A DNA stretch of 64,000 nucleotides from Lachnospiraceae bacterium (GTDB taxonomy: Bacteria > Bacillota > Clostridia > Lachnospirales > Lachnospiraceae): the NCBI GenBank assembly GCA_011959805.1, contig BLMC01000008.1, positions 1 to 64,000 of the forward strand, in the 5' to 3' direction. The notes under the pieces are model-generated. The model did no database searches. It was not told the origin of the DNA and saw only the letters and a program-made list of their open reading frames with translations. Both the position numbers and the translations under genes were made by a program. Position 1 is the first letter of the stretch. The number at the start of each line of letters is the position of its first letter. This document shows, piece after piece, positions 40,027-52,025 of this stretch.

Positions 40027-42786
40027 TTAGTTCTCTTTATAATACTGTTCCAAAATCCTTCTTGCTACAGGAACAGCATATTCTCCCCCTGAACCAGCTC
40101 CTTCCATAATCACAGTAATCTGAAGTGGTTGTTCTGTATTATACGTATACCCTGTAAACCATGCATGAGAATCCGAATCCTTATTATATTCAGCGGACCC
40201 CGTCTTTCCTGCTGCACCAAATAACTGACTTTCGAGACGAGTTCCTGTCCCTTCCGCAACAACAGCAGTCATCATCTCTTGCAGTGCAGCTGCCTCTTGT
40301 TGTGTAATCTTCTGTCCTAACGACTTTGGGTTGTATTGCTTTATAATATCTCCATCCACAGTTTCAATATGGTCTATCATATAAGGTGTCATCATTTCAC
40401 CGTTGTTGGCAATCATCGCAGTGACCATTGCCATTAGAATTGGCGTGATTTGTGATGTTCCTTGACCAATTGCAGTTTGCAACATTACACCATTACTCTG
40501 AGAAATCTTATCCGAAATACTACTACTCTTTGTCAGAAAGTCCACAGGAAGTTCTCTGTTAAAATACAAACTATATAGAGTCTGCTCAAATTTCTTCCGA
40601 TTAATTTCCAAACCAATACTGGCAAATGCAGAATTGCAAGATTTTGCAAACGCTTTCTCTAAATCAACTGTACCATGACTTGTATTGTGAAAACAACGAA
40701 TTGTATGACCATCGTCCGTAAACTTCCCTGTGCACTGAAACTGGTAGTCCTTGTAAGTATCAGGATTTTCTCTAATGTACTCTAATACTGTGAGAATCTT
40801 AAACGTTGATCCAGGAGGATATACTCCTTGTGTAACCCTATTTAGCAATACAGAACTTGTTGTGTCCTCAATAATATCATCCCATGTCTCCTTGATTGTA
40901 TTAGGGTCAAAATCTGGTTTGGATACCATCGCTAAGATTTTTCCTGATGATGGTTCTGTAATCACTACTGCCCCATCATATAGTCCCAAAGCATCATACG
41001 CAATTTTCTGTAGTTTAGCATCCAATGTAGTCACAACAGTATTTCCCATATGTTTCTCGCCTGCCAAATCATTCTGCAATCGATTATTTAATGGTACATT
41101 TGAGGAAACCAAAAACATATTGGTACTCTGCTCTATCCCCATACGACCATTTGATGCATACCCAACTGCATGGGAAAAAACTTTGTCAAACGGATAATGT
41201 CTTTCCTCCGTATCAATATCTGTTGTCGCCAACACCTGCCCGTCTGCTGATAAAATATCTCCGCGTATCGTTTGCGCTGCCAAAAGATCTTGACGTTTTG
41301 TATTATAAGGATTATTAATAATGTGAGAACTATCAAAATACACATAATGAATCAAATACCCACTGATAGCTACAAATAATCCAACAAAAACTCCAGCAGT
41401 AATATTCATGCTAAGCTTTGGAAAATCCAAAATTATTTTATTGTTATCATTACTTGTCACTTTAACATTATCCTGTTTTTTCTCCTCGCAAGAATCATTA
41501 TAAATATAAAACCCCTGGACCACAGAAAACATTATTAATGTTGCCAGCACAGAACTACCACCATAACTAATCAATGGTAGGGTCACACCTGTCAATGGTA
41601 TAAACTTGCTGTTTCCACCAACCGTAAGAAATAGTTGTATAATATAAATCAAGCCAAGTCCATAAACTGCATATTTTGAAAATATCACATGACAAGAATG
41701 CGCAATACGAACCATCTCCAAAAACAAATTGACGCAAACTGCAATCAAACAAATGCCATAAATTACCCCAAATTCTTCACAGACAGCCGAAAAAATAAAA
41801 TCCTGTTCTACATAAGGTATCGAGCTAGGAGTACCAGCATCGATTCCCATGCCAAACCAACCGCCAGTTCCAATGCCAAACAAAGATTGCGCAATCTGAT
41901 ATCCCGTGGCATTGATATCTGTCCAAGGGTCAAGCCATGCGGCAACACGCACACGCACATGCGCAAACATTAAGTAAGATGCATATGCTGCGACAGCTCC
42001 TCCCAAAAATCCTGCTGCCAAATATCTTAATTTATGTGTAGATACATACAACAATACAATATAAGCGATAAAATAAATCAACGCGCCGCCAAGGTCTTTT
42101 GATGCTGTCAAAATGAAAACATGGATTGCCGCCAACACTGCTGAGAGCACAATATGTCCAAAATGCTGCGCTCTTGATAGAATTGATGCGATAAATAACA
42201 CATAGATAATCTTGACAAACTCTGATGGTTGAAATGACAATCCAAAAACAGAAAATGACAACTTAGAACCGTTTGTTATGCTTCCTCTAATCAATACAAT
42301 CCCTAATATCACTATTCCAATTGCAGCAAAAAGAAATTCACAACGCTTCAAAAGTGAGGTATATTTCATAAAAAACGGAATAATCAGTGCCACCACAAGA
42401 GATACTGCTACAATCATAAACTGTCGAATAGAACGAGTGAGAGACAACCGTGTTAGAATCACAAAACTGATAGACAGAAGAAGTGCTATATGATTCTGTA
42501 TCATTCTGTTTGCCCGCGGATAAATCACTCTCATCAAAACTAGAAATGCAAATACCGTTATCATCTGGAAAAGCGGCAAGAAAAGATATGTAAAATCTTT
42601 TCTTGATGAAAGCAGAACAAGACTTCCTACAGTGTGATTTATAAAAATCATAATATACTGTAGAACGAAAACAAAACCCCTGCGGTCTCTATCGTCACGC
42701 CAGAAGAAAACATAGCTAGTGATTGTATACAATATTATATTTACAGCCAAGATATACTTTGATAATTCGATCACTGCTCTAAGCAT
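40027..42786 (-). CDS. fused SEDS (FtsW/RodA/SpoVE) glycosyltransferase and class B penicillin-binding transpeptidase
   Basis: N-terminal multi-TM SEDS region (SFQPSEFVKI, DLGGALIYF, TGVTLPLISYGGSS), C-terminal transpeptidase with STFK, SCN and KTG motifs in one continuous ORF. Confidence 0.95.
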   Translation of the reverse strand: MLRAVIELSKYILAVNIILYTITSYVFFWRDDRDRRGFVFVLQYIMIFINHTVGSLVLLSSRKDFTYLFLPLFQMITVFAFLVLMRVIYPRANRMIQNHIALLLSISFVILTRLSLTRSIRQFMIVAVSLVVALIIPFFMKYTSLLKRCEFLFAAIGIVILGIVLIRGSITNGSKLSFSVFGLSFQPSEFVKIIYVLFIASILSRAQHFGHIVLSAVLAAIHVFILTASKDLGGALIYFIAYIVLLYVSTHKLRYLAAGFLGGAVAAYASYLMFAHVRVRVAAWLDPWTDINATGYQIAQSLFGIGTGGWFGMGIDAGTPSSIPYVEQDFIFSAVCEEFGVIYGICLIAVCVNLFLEMVRIAHSCHVIFSKYAVYGLGLIYIIQLFLTVGGNSKFIPLTGVTLPLISYGGSSVLATLIMFSVVQGFYIYNDSCEEKKQDNVKVTSNDNNKIILDFPKLSMNITAGVFVGLFVAISGYLIHYVYFDSSHIINNPYNTKRQDLLAAQTIRGDILSADGQVLATTDIDTEERHYPFDKVFSHAVGYASNGRMGIEQSTNMFLVSSNVPLNNRLQNDLAGEKHMGNTVVTTLDAKLQKIAYDALGLYDGAVVITEPSSGKILAMVSKPDFDPNTIKETWDDIIEDTTSSVLLNRVTQGVYPPGSTFKILTVLEYIRENPDTYKDYQFQCTGKFTDDGHTIRCFHNTSHGTVDLEKAFAKSCNSAFASIGLEINRKKFEQTLYSLYFNRELPVDFLTKSSSISDKISQSNGVMLQTAIGQGTSQITPILMAMVTAMIANNGEMMTPYMIDHIETVDGDIIKQYNPKSLGQKITQQEAAALQEMMTAVVAEGTGTRLESQLFGAAGKTGSAEYNKDSDSHAWFTGYTYNTEQPLQITVIMEGAGSGGEYAVPVARRILEQYYKEN

Positions 42787-42787
42787 T

Positions 42788-44965
42788 CTACTCTACTCCA
42801 CGTTTATAATGTCCATTTGTAAATTCTCCCAACGGAAATTTTACAGTAATTTCTGTTTCAGGACAAGTAATTTGATTGAAATAAAATTCAAGTACAGCTT
42901 TCGTCTGTTGCTTATCTTCTATTGAAAAGTCAATCCGCAATGCCTGATAATTCTTTTTTAAAATTTGTGCAAGCTGCTTGTGGAGAGACAAGGGAACTGT
43001 ATTGTAAAGGATATTGTAACAGTGCGCACAATTTTGAACAATTGTGATATCATTTTGATAACGGTCCGTCAAATGATATCTATTATTTGTACCTGTACTA
43101 TTATTTATACAATGTTCCAATGTTTTCTTTACACAATTTGCCGAAAACATCAATGGAATATACCCATACAAAACAAATACAACATTGCTGTCTACCGTAA
43201 GTTTTTCCAATTCCTTTTGATTTAGTTCTAACGGAAATGTAATTTGCGAACACTGCTTCGCCAAAAATTGAAGTGCAGCATTGTTCCACGTATACAAAGT
43301 ATAATCAGAACAAATTTCTCCTGTATAGCCAATTGTATTAAGCCATTCAAGCTCCTCAAAATTTCTGACCATCACACCCGAGAACTGACCACTGTCAATT
43401 ATCTTTTTATATGTGTCTATATACAGATAAGACCGCTTGCGAAATATATAAGGTAACGCAAGAATATACTGCTTTTCTGGCAAAAAACATTCTTCTGATA
43501 GTTTTCCTTTTAACAGTAAATCCGCATCCACATAAATTCTGCGTACCCCCGAAAAACTATTTGCAGTCAAAAGCTGTTCTGCCGTTGTGACAAGCACACA
43601 CACAACATTTGTTTCTTGATTGCAATCGTTTCTTTTGTAACGCAAATCTTCTAGGAAATGCCACCCCTTTTTATCGACGGATTGCAATCGTTCACAACAT
43701 TTTTTCTCCAATTCAGAACATGCCGCCCGCCGTAGTTCATTGAGTGCTTTCACTGGCAAAAAAGAACCATGATCTGTATCAATGGTAAGTTTTGTAAGCG
43801 AAAAGAAAGTATCCCCTAATTTGCCAAGTTTCTGTAAAATATCCTCTTCTGTCAGCGGTCTATTAACAGCTGGACTGACCAAATCCCCTTTTACAGTCAC
43901 GGATATGTCTGCTTGCTCAAATGTCAATTCCGCTGGTTCTTTTGCATATATTTTGGCAGTTCCAACTATCGGCAGCAGAATATTCTTAGAAAGATATTTT
44001 TCTCGAACAGCATCAATAACCTCTGGTACACTACCTGAATATCCTGGTTCCTTTAATGTAATCATGGATTTATCATTATGATTCTGATAATATCCACCAC
44101 AGGTATCCGAACGAATATATAACCCTCGTATACACTGTTCATCCTTTGCAGATATTTTATATAGCCTGTCTGGATTTTCCAAATATAAATCTATATATTT
44201 TCTATAGATAGCAGTTACACCGGCAACATATTCTGGGCGCTTCATACGCCCTTCAATTTTAAAAGAATCGACTCCTGCTTGTATTAGCGCTGGCAACATT
44301 GGCAAAGTATACAAATCCTTTAGGCTAAGTGGGTATTGCTTTCTTCCCTTGTTGTCCGTATACGGCAAGCGACATGGTCCTGCACACCGCCCACGGTTTC
44401 CACTCCTACCGCCTAAAATCGAACTAAATAGACACTGACCTGAATAGGCATAACACATAGCGCCATGCACAAAACATTCCACTTCCAAACCTGTCTTCTC
44501 TTTGATATCCCGGATTTCATCAAGAGAAAGTTCTCTTGCTGGTACAACACGACATACGCCGAGTTTTTTCAAATATGCAGCGCCATAAGCCCCTGTAATT
44601 GTCATCTGTGTACTTGCATGCAATTCCAATCTGGGAAAATTTTCACGAAAGTATTCTAACACACCAACATCCTGAAAAATAACACCATCCAAACCAGCCT
44701 CATAAAATGGTCTCATATACGGAATAAGATTCTCAAATTCCTGTTCTTTTATCAGTGTATTGACCGTTAGATAAATCTTTCTGCCAAAAAGATGAGCAAT
44801 TCGCAAAGCTTCCAGAATTTCATCTTTTGTAAAATTACTCGCATAAGCACGAGCCCCATATTGTCCACCACCAAGATACACCGCGTCGGCACCAGCATTC
44901 ACTGCTGCTCTAAAGCAGGCAAAATCACCAGCGGGGGCCAATAATTCCACTTTTTTAATGCTCAT
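42788..44965 (-). CDS. U32 family peptidase (ORF extends to 45007)
   Basis: VELLAPAGDF, DAVYLGGGQYGARA, FVHGAMCYAYSGQCLFSS, GPCRLPY. Confidence 0.95.
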   Translation of the reverse strand: MSIKKVELLAPAGDFACFRAAVNAGADAVYLGGGQYGARAYASNFTKDEILEALRIAHLFGRKIYLTVNTLIKEQEFENLIPYMRPFYEAGLDGVIFQDVGVLEYFRENFPRLELHASTQMTITGAYGAAYLKKLGVCRVVPARELSLDEIRDIKEKTGLEVECFVHGAMCYAYSGQCLFSSILGGRSGNRGRCAGPCRLPYTDNKGRKQYPLSLKDLYTLPMLPALIQAGVDSFKIEGRMKRPEYVAGVTAIYRKYIDLYLENPDRLYKISAKDEQCIRGLYIRSDTCGGYYQNHNDKSMITLKEPGYSGSVPEVIDAVREKYLSKNILLPIVGTAKIYAKEPAELTFEQADISVTVKGDLVSPAVNRPLTEEDILQKLGKLGDTFFSLTKLTIDTDHGSFLPVKALNELRRAACSELEKKCCERLQSVDKKGWHFLEDLRYKRNDCNQETNVVCVLVTTAEQLLTANSFSGVRRIYVDADLLLKGKLSEECFLPEKQYILALPYIFRKRSYLYIDTYKKIIDSGQFSGVMVRNFEELEWLNTIGYTGEICSDYTLYTWNNAALQFLAKQCSQITFPLELNQKELEKLTVDSNVVFVLYGYIPLMFSANCVKKTLEHCINNSTGTNNRYHLTDRYQNDITIVQNCAHCYNILYNTVPLSLHKQLAQILKKNYQALRIDFSIEDKQQTKAVLEFYFNQITCPETEITVKFPLGEFTNGHYKRGVE

Positions 44966-45000
44966 AATATTATTCCCTTTTAGAACACTCTTATTAAATA

Positions 45001-45037
45001 TGAGCAATCAGACAAAATTGCACTGCCCGATTGCTCA
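45001..45037 (-). terminator. zapA terminator hairpin
   Basis: TGAGCAATC/GATTGCTCA 9-bp stem. Confidence 0.6.
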
Positions 45038-45040
45038 AAC

Positions 45041-45448
45041 TTATTTCTTATATTCTTTAAGCTCTGTCTCAAGGCGAATGATCTGTTTGGAATTCTCATT
45101 TAACGTTTCATTTGCTTCTTTCAGAGCCTTTGACACATTGTCAAGTTTAATCTGTGTAGCAATCAACTCATGCTTCAGATCATAAAGCTCATTATCTTTT
45201 GCTTTTAAATCCTGTTCCAGAAGCTCAATCTGTTTTTTCGCCTTAAAATAATCGTCAGCGATATTTAGCTGGACAAGCATATTCTGCTTTTCAACAGATT
45301 GTCTTTTATAACTGTCCAGCTTTGCGTACTCATTCAGCTTATTGTTGATGTAAGATGCAACCCTCTGTAAATACTCAACACTTTCATTCCCGCTAACCGT
45401 CAGTACCTTTCCCCCGATAATAACCTCTGTATCTGTCCTGGCAGACAT
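45041..45448 (-). CDS. zapA: cell division protein ZapA
   Basis: VIIGGKVLTVSGNESVEYLQRVASYINNKLNE; C-terminal coiled coil. Confidence 0.92.
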   Translation of the reverse strand: MSARTDTEVIIGGKVLTVSGNESVEYLQRVASYINNKLNEYAKLDSYKRQSVEKQNMLVQLNIADDYFKAKKQIELLEQDLKAKDNELYDLKHELIATQIKLDNVSKALKEANETLNENSKQIIRLETELKEYKK

Positions 45449-45521
45449 AATCTTGCCCCTTTCTCTCTAGCTATTTCAAGATGAAAACAAACACCTTACT
45501 ATGATTATAAATTATATCAGA

Positions 45522-46520
45522 TTATTCCGGCATTTCAAGCCCAAAATGATGATATGTAAGCTCAGATACCACTCTTCCGCGCGGCGTGCGCGTTATAAAA
45601 CCATTTTTGATTAAATATGGCTCATATACCTCTTCAATCGTGCCACTGTCCTCACCAATTGCAGCAGATAAGGTTTCTAACCCAACTGGCCCTCCATTAA
45701 ATCGGTCAATCATTGTCATCAAAATTAATCTGTCTGTTTGGTCCAATCCAAGTTTATCGACATCCAACATATCAAGTGCTGTATTTGCAGCCTGCAATGT
45801 TATTTGACCATTATATTTTACCTGTGCAAAATCCCTGACTCTACGCAACATACGATTCGCAAGACGTGGTGTTCCACGGCTTCTTCGCGCAAGCTCCAGC
45901 GCACCTTGTTCATCAATCTGTACATTCAATATCCGCGCAGAATGTTGAATAATCAACTTTAGTTCATCGACAGAATAAAATTCAAGATGCTGAATCACTC
46001 CAAATCGATCTCGTAATGGCGCCGTTAAAAGTCCAGCTCTAGTAGTGGCACCGATTAATGTAAATCGTGGCAAATCAAGCCGCACAGACCTTGCTGAAGT
46101 CCCCTTTCCTATCATAATATCAATCACAAAATCTTCCATTGCAGGATATAATACTTCTTCTACTTGCCGATTGAGTCGATGAATCTCATCAATAAATAAA
46201 ATATCTCCTTCCTGCAATGCATTCAATATCGAAGCCATATCTCCTGGCTTTTCAATTGCGGGACCACTTGTCACTTTAATATGAACTCCCATTTCATTTG
46301 CAATAATCCCTGCAAGTGTTGTTTTGCCAAGCCCAGGAGGTCCATAAAAGAGCACATGATCCAGAGAATCGTTTCGCTGTCTTGCAGCCTCAATATAAAT
46401 TTTTAAAATTTCTTTTGCTTTTTTCTGACCAATATACTCCTTTAGATATTGCGGGCGCAGACTTCCTTCGATTTTAATATCCTCGTCCAAAATCTTTGTC
46501 TCAATTACTCTGGCTGCCAT
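45522..46520 (-). CDS. ruvB: Holliday junction branch migration helicase RuvB
   Basis: [34 protein letters not shown]. Confidence 0.98.
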   Translation of the reverse strand: MAARVIETKILDEDIKIEGSLRPQYLKEYIGQKKAKEILKIYIEAARQRNDSLDHVLFYGPPGLGKTTLAGIIANEMGVHIKVTSGPAIEKPGDMASILNALQEGDILFIDEIHRLNRQVEEVLYPAMEDFVIDIMIGKGTSARSVRLDLPRFTLIGATTRAGLLTAPLRDRFGVIQHLEFYSVDELKLIIQHSARILNVQIDEQGALELARRSRGTPRLANRMLRRVRDFAQVKYNGQITLQAANTALDMLDVDKLGLDQTDRLILMTMIDRFNGGPVGLETLSAAIGEDSGTIEEVYEPYLIKNGFITRTPRGRVVSELTYHHFGLEMPE

Positions 46521-46538
46521 ATGAACCCTCCAAATACT

Positions 46539-47144
46539 TTAAAATGTACTGATTATTTTCAGGGCTTGCTTTAATACCGCTCCTGAATCCATATTGTCTA
46601 TAATTGCTATCTGATTAACTGCCTTAAGTGCCTCCGCGGGAGTATATCCTAATGAAATCAATGCTTCTGTTGCCTCGTTTTTCGCACTGGAATTTGGCTG
46701 CACATCTTCTGTAAGCGCTTGATTTGTAGCACCAGAATACAAAATCTGAACTTTGTCCTTCAGCTCAAGAATAATTCTCTCTGCCGATTTATTTCCAATT
46801 CCGGGTGCTTTAGAGATTGCCTTGGCATCACCAGAAAGAATAGCAAATCGAAGATCATCTGCACTCATCACAGATAAGATACTCAATGCTCCTTTGGGCC
46901 CAATCCCATTGACAACAATCAATTTCTTATAAATCTCCAAATCATCTTTTGACAAAAATCCAAACAGATGAAATGCATCCTCCCGGACACTTGTATAGGT
47001 ATAAATTTTTATTGTGGCACCAATTCCTGGTAAGCGCTGTGCCACGCTAAACGGTATTCTAATGTTATAACCAATATTATTGCATTCCAATATCAAGTTA
47101 TCATCAGTGATATCAATAATTTCACCTTTTATATATGCGTACAT
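46539..47144 (-). CDS. ruvA: Holliday junction branch migration protein RuvA
   Basis: VNGIGPKGALSIL, APGIGNKSAERIILELKDK. Confidence 0.97.
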   Translation of the reverse strand: MYAYIKGEIIDITDDNLILECNNIGYNIRIPFSVAQRLPGIGATIKIYTYTSVREDAFHLFGFLSKDDLEIYKKLIVVNGIGPKGALSILSVMSADDLRFAILSGDAKAISKAPGIGNKSAERIILELKDKVQILYSGATNQALTEDVQPNSSAKNEATEALISLGYTPAEALKAVNQIAIIDNMDSGAVLKQALKIISTF

Positions 47145-47294
47145 TTTTCACCCCGCTGTATACAATCTATTACTATTTACTCGCCCATTAAACAAACGAG
47201 ATTAAGAGTGTATCAATATTGCCATTTGTAGAAAAGCTAAAAATTATACAAACAGTAACTTTAAACTATTATAACACAGACTGTCAAAAAAATA

Positions 47295-47332
47295 AAGGAG
47301 AAAAAGAAACATATGTTTTCTCTTTCTCCCTT
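47295..47332 (-). terminator. ilv operon terminator
   Basis: GGAGAAAGAGAAAACATATGTTTCTTTTTCTCC followed by T-rich tract on the minus strand, just after the ilvC stop. Confidence 0.8.
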
Positions 47333-47345
47333 CCTGTATCGTTTA

Positions 47346-48431
<1,086 letters not shown>

Positions 48432-48932
48432 TTACTCAAGATGTACCAAATCTTCTGTGCCTCGTCCTAATCCAGCAATACCAGTTCTTGCAATCTCAAG
48501 AATCTCATAGTCCTGAAGAAGACCGATAAACGCCTCAATCTTTGATTGGCTTCCTGTAAGTTCCACTATCAAACTGTCTATATTGACATCGACAATCTTC
48601 GCTCGGAAGATATCTGCTACGGAAATAACTCCTTGACGTTTCTCTGGAGTTGATCGTACCTTGATTAGACAAAGCTCTCTGTAAACACTTTTCTCCGGTT
48701 TCAATTCCCGGATATCCCTTACATCAATTAGTTTTGCAACCTGTTTTTCAATCTGGTCAAGAATTTCCTCTTCTCCCGAAGTCACTATGGTGATACGACT
48801 GAAACGCGAATCTGCAGTAACACCAGCCGTAATGCTTTCGATATTATAGCCACGTCTGGAAAACAAACCCGAAATACGACTTAAAACACCAGAATTGTTA
48901 TCAACCAAAAGTTGAAATACTCTATTCTGCAT
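48432..48932 (-). CDS. ilvN: acetolactate synthase small subunit (ORF extends to 48974)
   Basis: ACT domain: VFQLLVDNNSGVLSRISGLFSRRGYNIESITAG. Confidence 0.96.
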   Translation of the reverse strand: MQNRVFQLLVDNNSGVLSRISGLFSRRGYNIESITAGVTADSRFSRITIVTSGEEEILDQIEKQVAKLIDVRDIRELKPEKSVYRELCLIKVRSTPEKRQGVISVADIFRAKIVDVNIDSLIVELTGSQSKIEAFIGLLQDYEILEIARTGIAGLGRGTEDLVHLE

Positions 48933-49007
48933 AAAGATACACTCCCTTATTATGTAAATCAATAAATCTTGCATAAATAACCAAAAATTATTGTAGCAAT
49001 TCTACTA

Positions 49008-49490
49008 TTAATTGTCAATACATTTAGGCAAAGCTAAAGTCCCTGTTCTTGCCACTTCCACAATACTGATAGACTTTAACATATCTAGCATAACCTTAAT
49101 GCGCTCTGGCATATCACAGATTTGTATAATCATATTGTTGTTGGACATATCGACAATATCTGCTTTCATAATCTCACAAATTTCCATAATATCGCGCCGC
49201 GTACCACGATTGTATTTTACTTTAATCAGCATAAGCTCTCGGCTAATACTATCCTTCTCATCAAAAGTTTTTACTTTGATGACATCCAACTTTTTGTTAA
49301 GCTGCTTCTCAATTTGCTCAATGGTTCGTTGATTTCCAGAACTTACAATCGTCATGCAAGAAACTGCTGGATCATCTGTCTCACCAACGGCTAGACTATC
49401 AATATTAAAACACCTTCTTGAAAACAAACCGGAAACCTTACAAAGTACACCTGCTCTATTTTCTACTAAAACGGAATATATTTTTTTCAT
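49008..49490 (-). CDS. second acetolactate synthase small-subunit-like ACT protein
   Basis: IYSVLVENRAGVLCKVSGLFSRRCFNIDSLAVG. Confidence 0.93.
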   Translation of the reverse strand: MKKIYSVLVENRAGVLCKVSGLFSRRCFNIDSLAVGETDDPAVSCMTIVSSGNQRTIEQIEKQLNKKLDVIKVKTFDEKDSISRELMLIKVKYNRGTRRDIMEICEIMKADIVDMSNNNMIIQICDMPERIKVMLDMLKSISIVEVARTGTLALPKCIDN

Positions 49491-49506
49491 ATAAATTGGA
49501 ACCTCC

Positions 49507-51135
49507 TCATTTTACCAAATCCATCGGATCTACGAGACACTCCATAAGCATGGTATTGTCCTGCGCTAAAAACTCCTTTAACTTCTCCTGCGCATGAGAC
49601 ATATTTTCCACTCGAATAAAGGGAATATCATACGCCGCCGCAAGTTTTTCAAGATTTGGCGTCCCATCTTTGATATCCACAACAGAATAGTTATCCTTAT
49701 AGGTATAATGTTGAAATTCACGTACCATTCCAAGGTAATTATTTTTTAGGACAATAATCTTTACTGGAATATGATGTTGCATGATTGTCGCAAGCTCCAT
49801 CATAGACATCTGGAAGGAACCATCGCCGCAGACTGCTACCACCTGTCTATCCATATCGCCGCGCTTGACACCCATCGCCGCTGGAATAGAATACCCCATC
49901 GTTCCCATTCCGCCTGAAGTAAGAAAACGCCCTTGCTTCACAATATGATAATTGCAGCTCCAAATTTGATTCTGTCCTACATCAGCAACATAGACTGCAT
50001 CTTCTTTCATCTCATTAGAAAGCATTGTAATAAACGCTGCTGGATCTACATATGCGGGATTTGGATTGCGTTTTTGAACCATCGTTTCACGGTAACCTTC
50101 TAGTGTCTGAATCCATGCCTCATGTTCACATTTCAATTCTTCCTTTGTAATGTCTTCAAAGATATGCCTTGCATCCCCTACAAGCGGAATGGACGGCCCA
50201 ACATTCTTACCAATCTCTGCGGGGTCCACATCAATATGTACCAAAATCTTATTGGTTGTAATCAAATCTGGTTGGCTAACAGCCCTGTCCGCCACACGCG
50301 CACCAACCATAATTAAAAGGTCTGACTCATTCATTGCACGATTTGCATAGGCCTTGCCATTATTTCCAACCATGCCAAAATACATTGGGTCCTCTGTAGG
50401 CATAACTCCAATCCCCATCATTGTAGACACAACAGGAATCCGATAATTATGGGCAAATTCACGAAGGGCCAAAACCGCCTCACTCAAATGGACGCCTCCA
50501 CCTGCACAGATAATTGGTCTTTTTGCTTTCTCTAATTCTTTGATAACCTTTTTAATCTGTACAATATTTCCCTTGATTGTTGGTTTATATGCGCGAATAT
50601 TTACTTCTTCTGGATATTTAAAATTTCTGATAGCCGCATTTTGTATATCGATTGGAACATCAATCAACACAGGACCTTTTCTGCCAGAATTTGCTATATA
50701 AAATGCTTCCTTAAATACACGAGGTATCTCCTCTACATTTTTTATCAAATAACTATATTTTACAAAAGACTCAACAGCCCCTGTAATGTCCGCTTCCTGA
50801 AAAACATCGCTTCCAATCAGTTCACTTTTTACCTGTCCTGTAATACATACAATGGGAATACTATCTGCAAAGGCTGTCGCGATACCTGTAATTAAATTGG
50901 TTGCACCTGGTCCGCTTGTCACAGCACACACTCCTACTTTACCGGTGACTCGGGCTTCTCCGCTTGCTGCGTGCGCAGCATTCTGTTCTGTTCTCACTAA
51001 TATTGTCCTAATTTCCGAATCGAGAATGCTGTTGTAAAACGGGCATATCGCCACTCCTGGATAGCCATATACTGTGGTAACGCCCTCTTTCTCGAGACAT
51101 TTTACGATTGCGTCAGCACCGATCATGTTGTTCAC
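49507..51135 (-). CDS. ilvB: acetolactate synthase large subunit
   Basis: GADAIVKCLEKEGVTTVYGYPG, TPP-binding GDGSFQMSMMELAT..NN. Confidence 0.97.
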   Translation of the reverse strand: MNNMIGADAIVKCLEKEGVTTVYGYPGVAICPFYNSILDSEIRTILVRTEQNAAHAASGEARVTGKVGVCAVTSGPGATNLITGIATAFADSIPIVCITGQVKSELIGSDVFQEADITGAVESFVKYSYLIKNVEEIPRVFKEAFYIANSGRKGPVLIDVPIDIQNAAIRNFKYPEEVNIRAYKPTIKGNIVQIKKVIKELEKAKRPIICAGGGVHLSEAVLALREFAHNYRIPVVSTMMGIGVMPTEDPMYFGMVGNNGKAYANRAMNESDLLIMVGARVADRAVSQPDLITTNKILVHIDVDPAEIGKNVGPSIPLVGDARHIFEDITKEELKCEHEAWIQTLEGYRETMVQKRNPNPAYVDPAAFITMLSNEMKEDAVYVADVGQNQIWSCNYHIVKQGRFLTSGGMGTMGYSIPAAMGVKRGDMDRQVVAVCGDGSFQMSMMELATIMQHHIPVKIIVLKNNYLGMVREFQHYTYKDNYSVVDIKDGTPNLEKLAAAYDIPFIRVENMSHAQEKLKEFLAQDNTMLMECLVDPMDLVK

Positions 51136-51149
51136 TCTTATCCTTTCAA

Positions 51150-51176
51150 ATGTGATTTATTTTGCCGCAATCACAT
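51150..51176 (-). other. 8-bp stem hairpin in the ilvB 5' region
   Basis: ATGTGATT/AATCACAT immediately upstream of the ilvB Shine-Dalgarno. Confidence 0.5.
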
Positions 51177-51400
51177 AAAACTGCTGCAAAACATATTTCA
51201 TTATACATAATATTACAGATTAAGTAAACCTTTATTTTGAAGAATGGTTTAATTTTCACATTGATTTTGTATACATATTATGCTAAAGTATGCTTATGCA
51301 ATTAATACACAATGAAGCCGATGGATATTGACCTTAACAGCTTCTTATGAATGAATCCTTTCCAGGATAGATAACAAATTTAAAAAAGGAAACGATAAAA

Positions 51401-51988
51401 ATGAACCGCATTTTACGCAATAAGAAAACAATACTAATCGTCACTGCCCTAACAAGTGCTACCTGTTTTTCCGGCTGCAACAAAGCAAGTGATGAGGAGA
51501 AAGCATTGGCCGTTTTTTCGACCTCTATCTCTGAGTTTGCAACCTACATAAAAGATACTGATGAAAAAATAAATGACCTTGATCCTAGTCAAAAAGAATC
51601 TGTAATAGAACTTTTAGAAATACTAGATGATATGGATAACCAATTTGAAAATTTTTCCTTGGTTGAACCTCCTTTGCAGTATGCAGGAGTATCAAATTTG
51701 GCAAGGCAAGCAAGCACAGATATGTCTCTTGCTGTATCTTATTATCACACGGCATATGAGTCAGAACCTTTTGACGAAAATTATGCCAATGCAGCCTATC
51801 AGTGCTATTCAAATTCCATTGAGTACATCCGGTATATTGGATATTTATTAAAAGGAGAAAAAATACCAGAAAACGACCATGTTACGGTATATGAAGAATT
51901 AAATAACGAAAATATTTTAGACAAATGGTGGTCAGGAGATGACGAAAACGAAGCGACTTTTGACAATGCATCAGAAGTCGCTAACTAA
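51401..51988 (+). CDS. putative lipoprotein
   Basis: Lipobox-like SATCFSGC after signal sequence. Confidence 0.75.
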   Translation: MNRILRNKKTILIVTALTSATCFSGCNKASDEEKALAVFSTSISEFATYIKDTDEKINDLDPSQKESVIELLEILDDMDNQFENFSLVEPPLQYAGVSNLARQASTDMSLAVSYYHTAYESEPFDENYANAAYQCYSNSIEYIRYIGYLLKGEKIPENDHVTVYEELNNENILDKWWSGDDENEATFDNASEVAN

Positions 51989-51999
51989 AAATATTTCTA

Positions 52000-52025
52000 A
52001 ACATCGAATCATTTGATTCGATGTT
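52000..52025. terminator. bidirectional terminator between convergent genes
   Basis: AACATCGAATCA-TT-TGATTCGATGTT 12-bp perfect stem. Confidence 0.8.
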
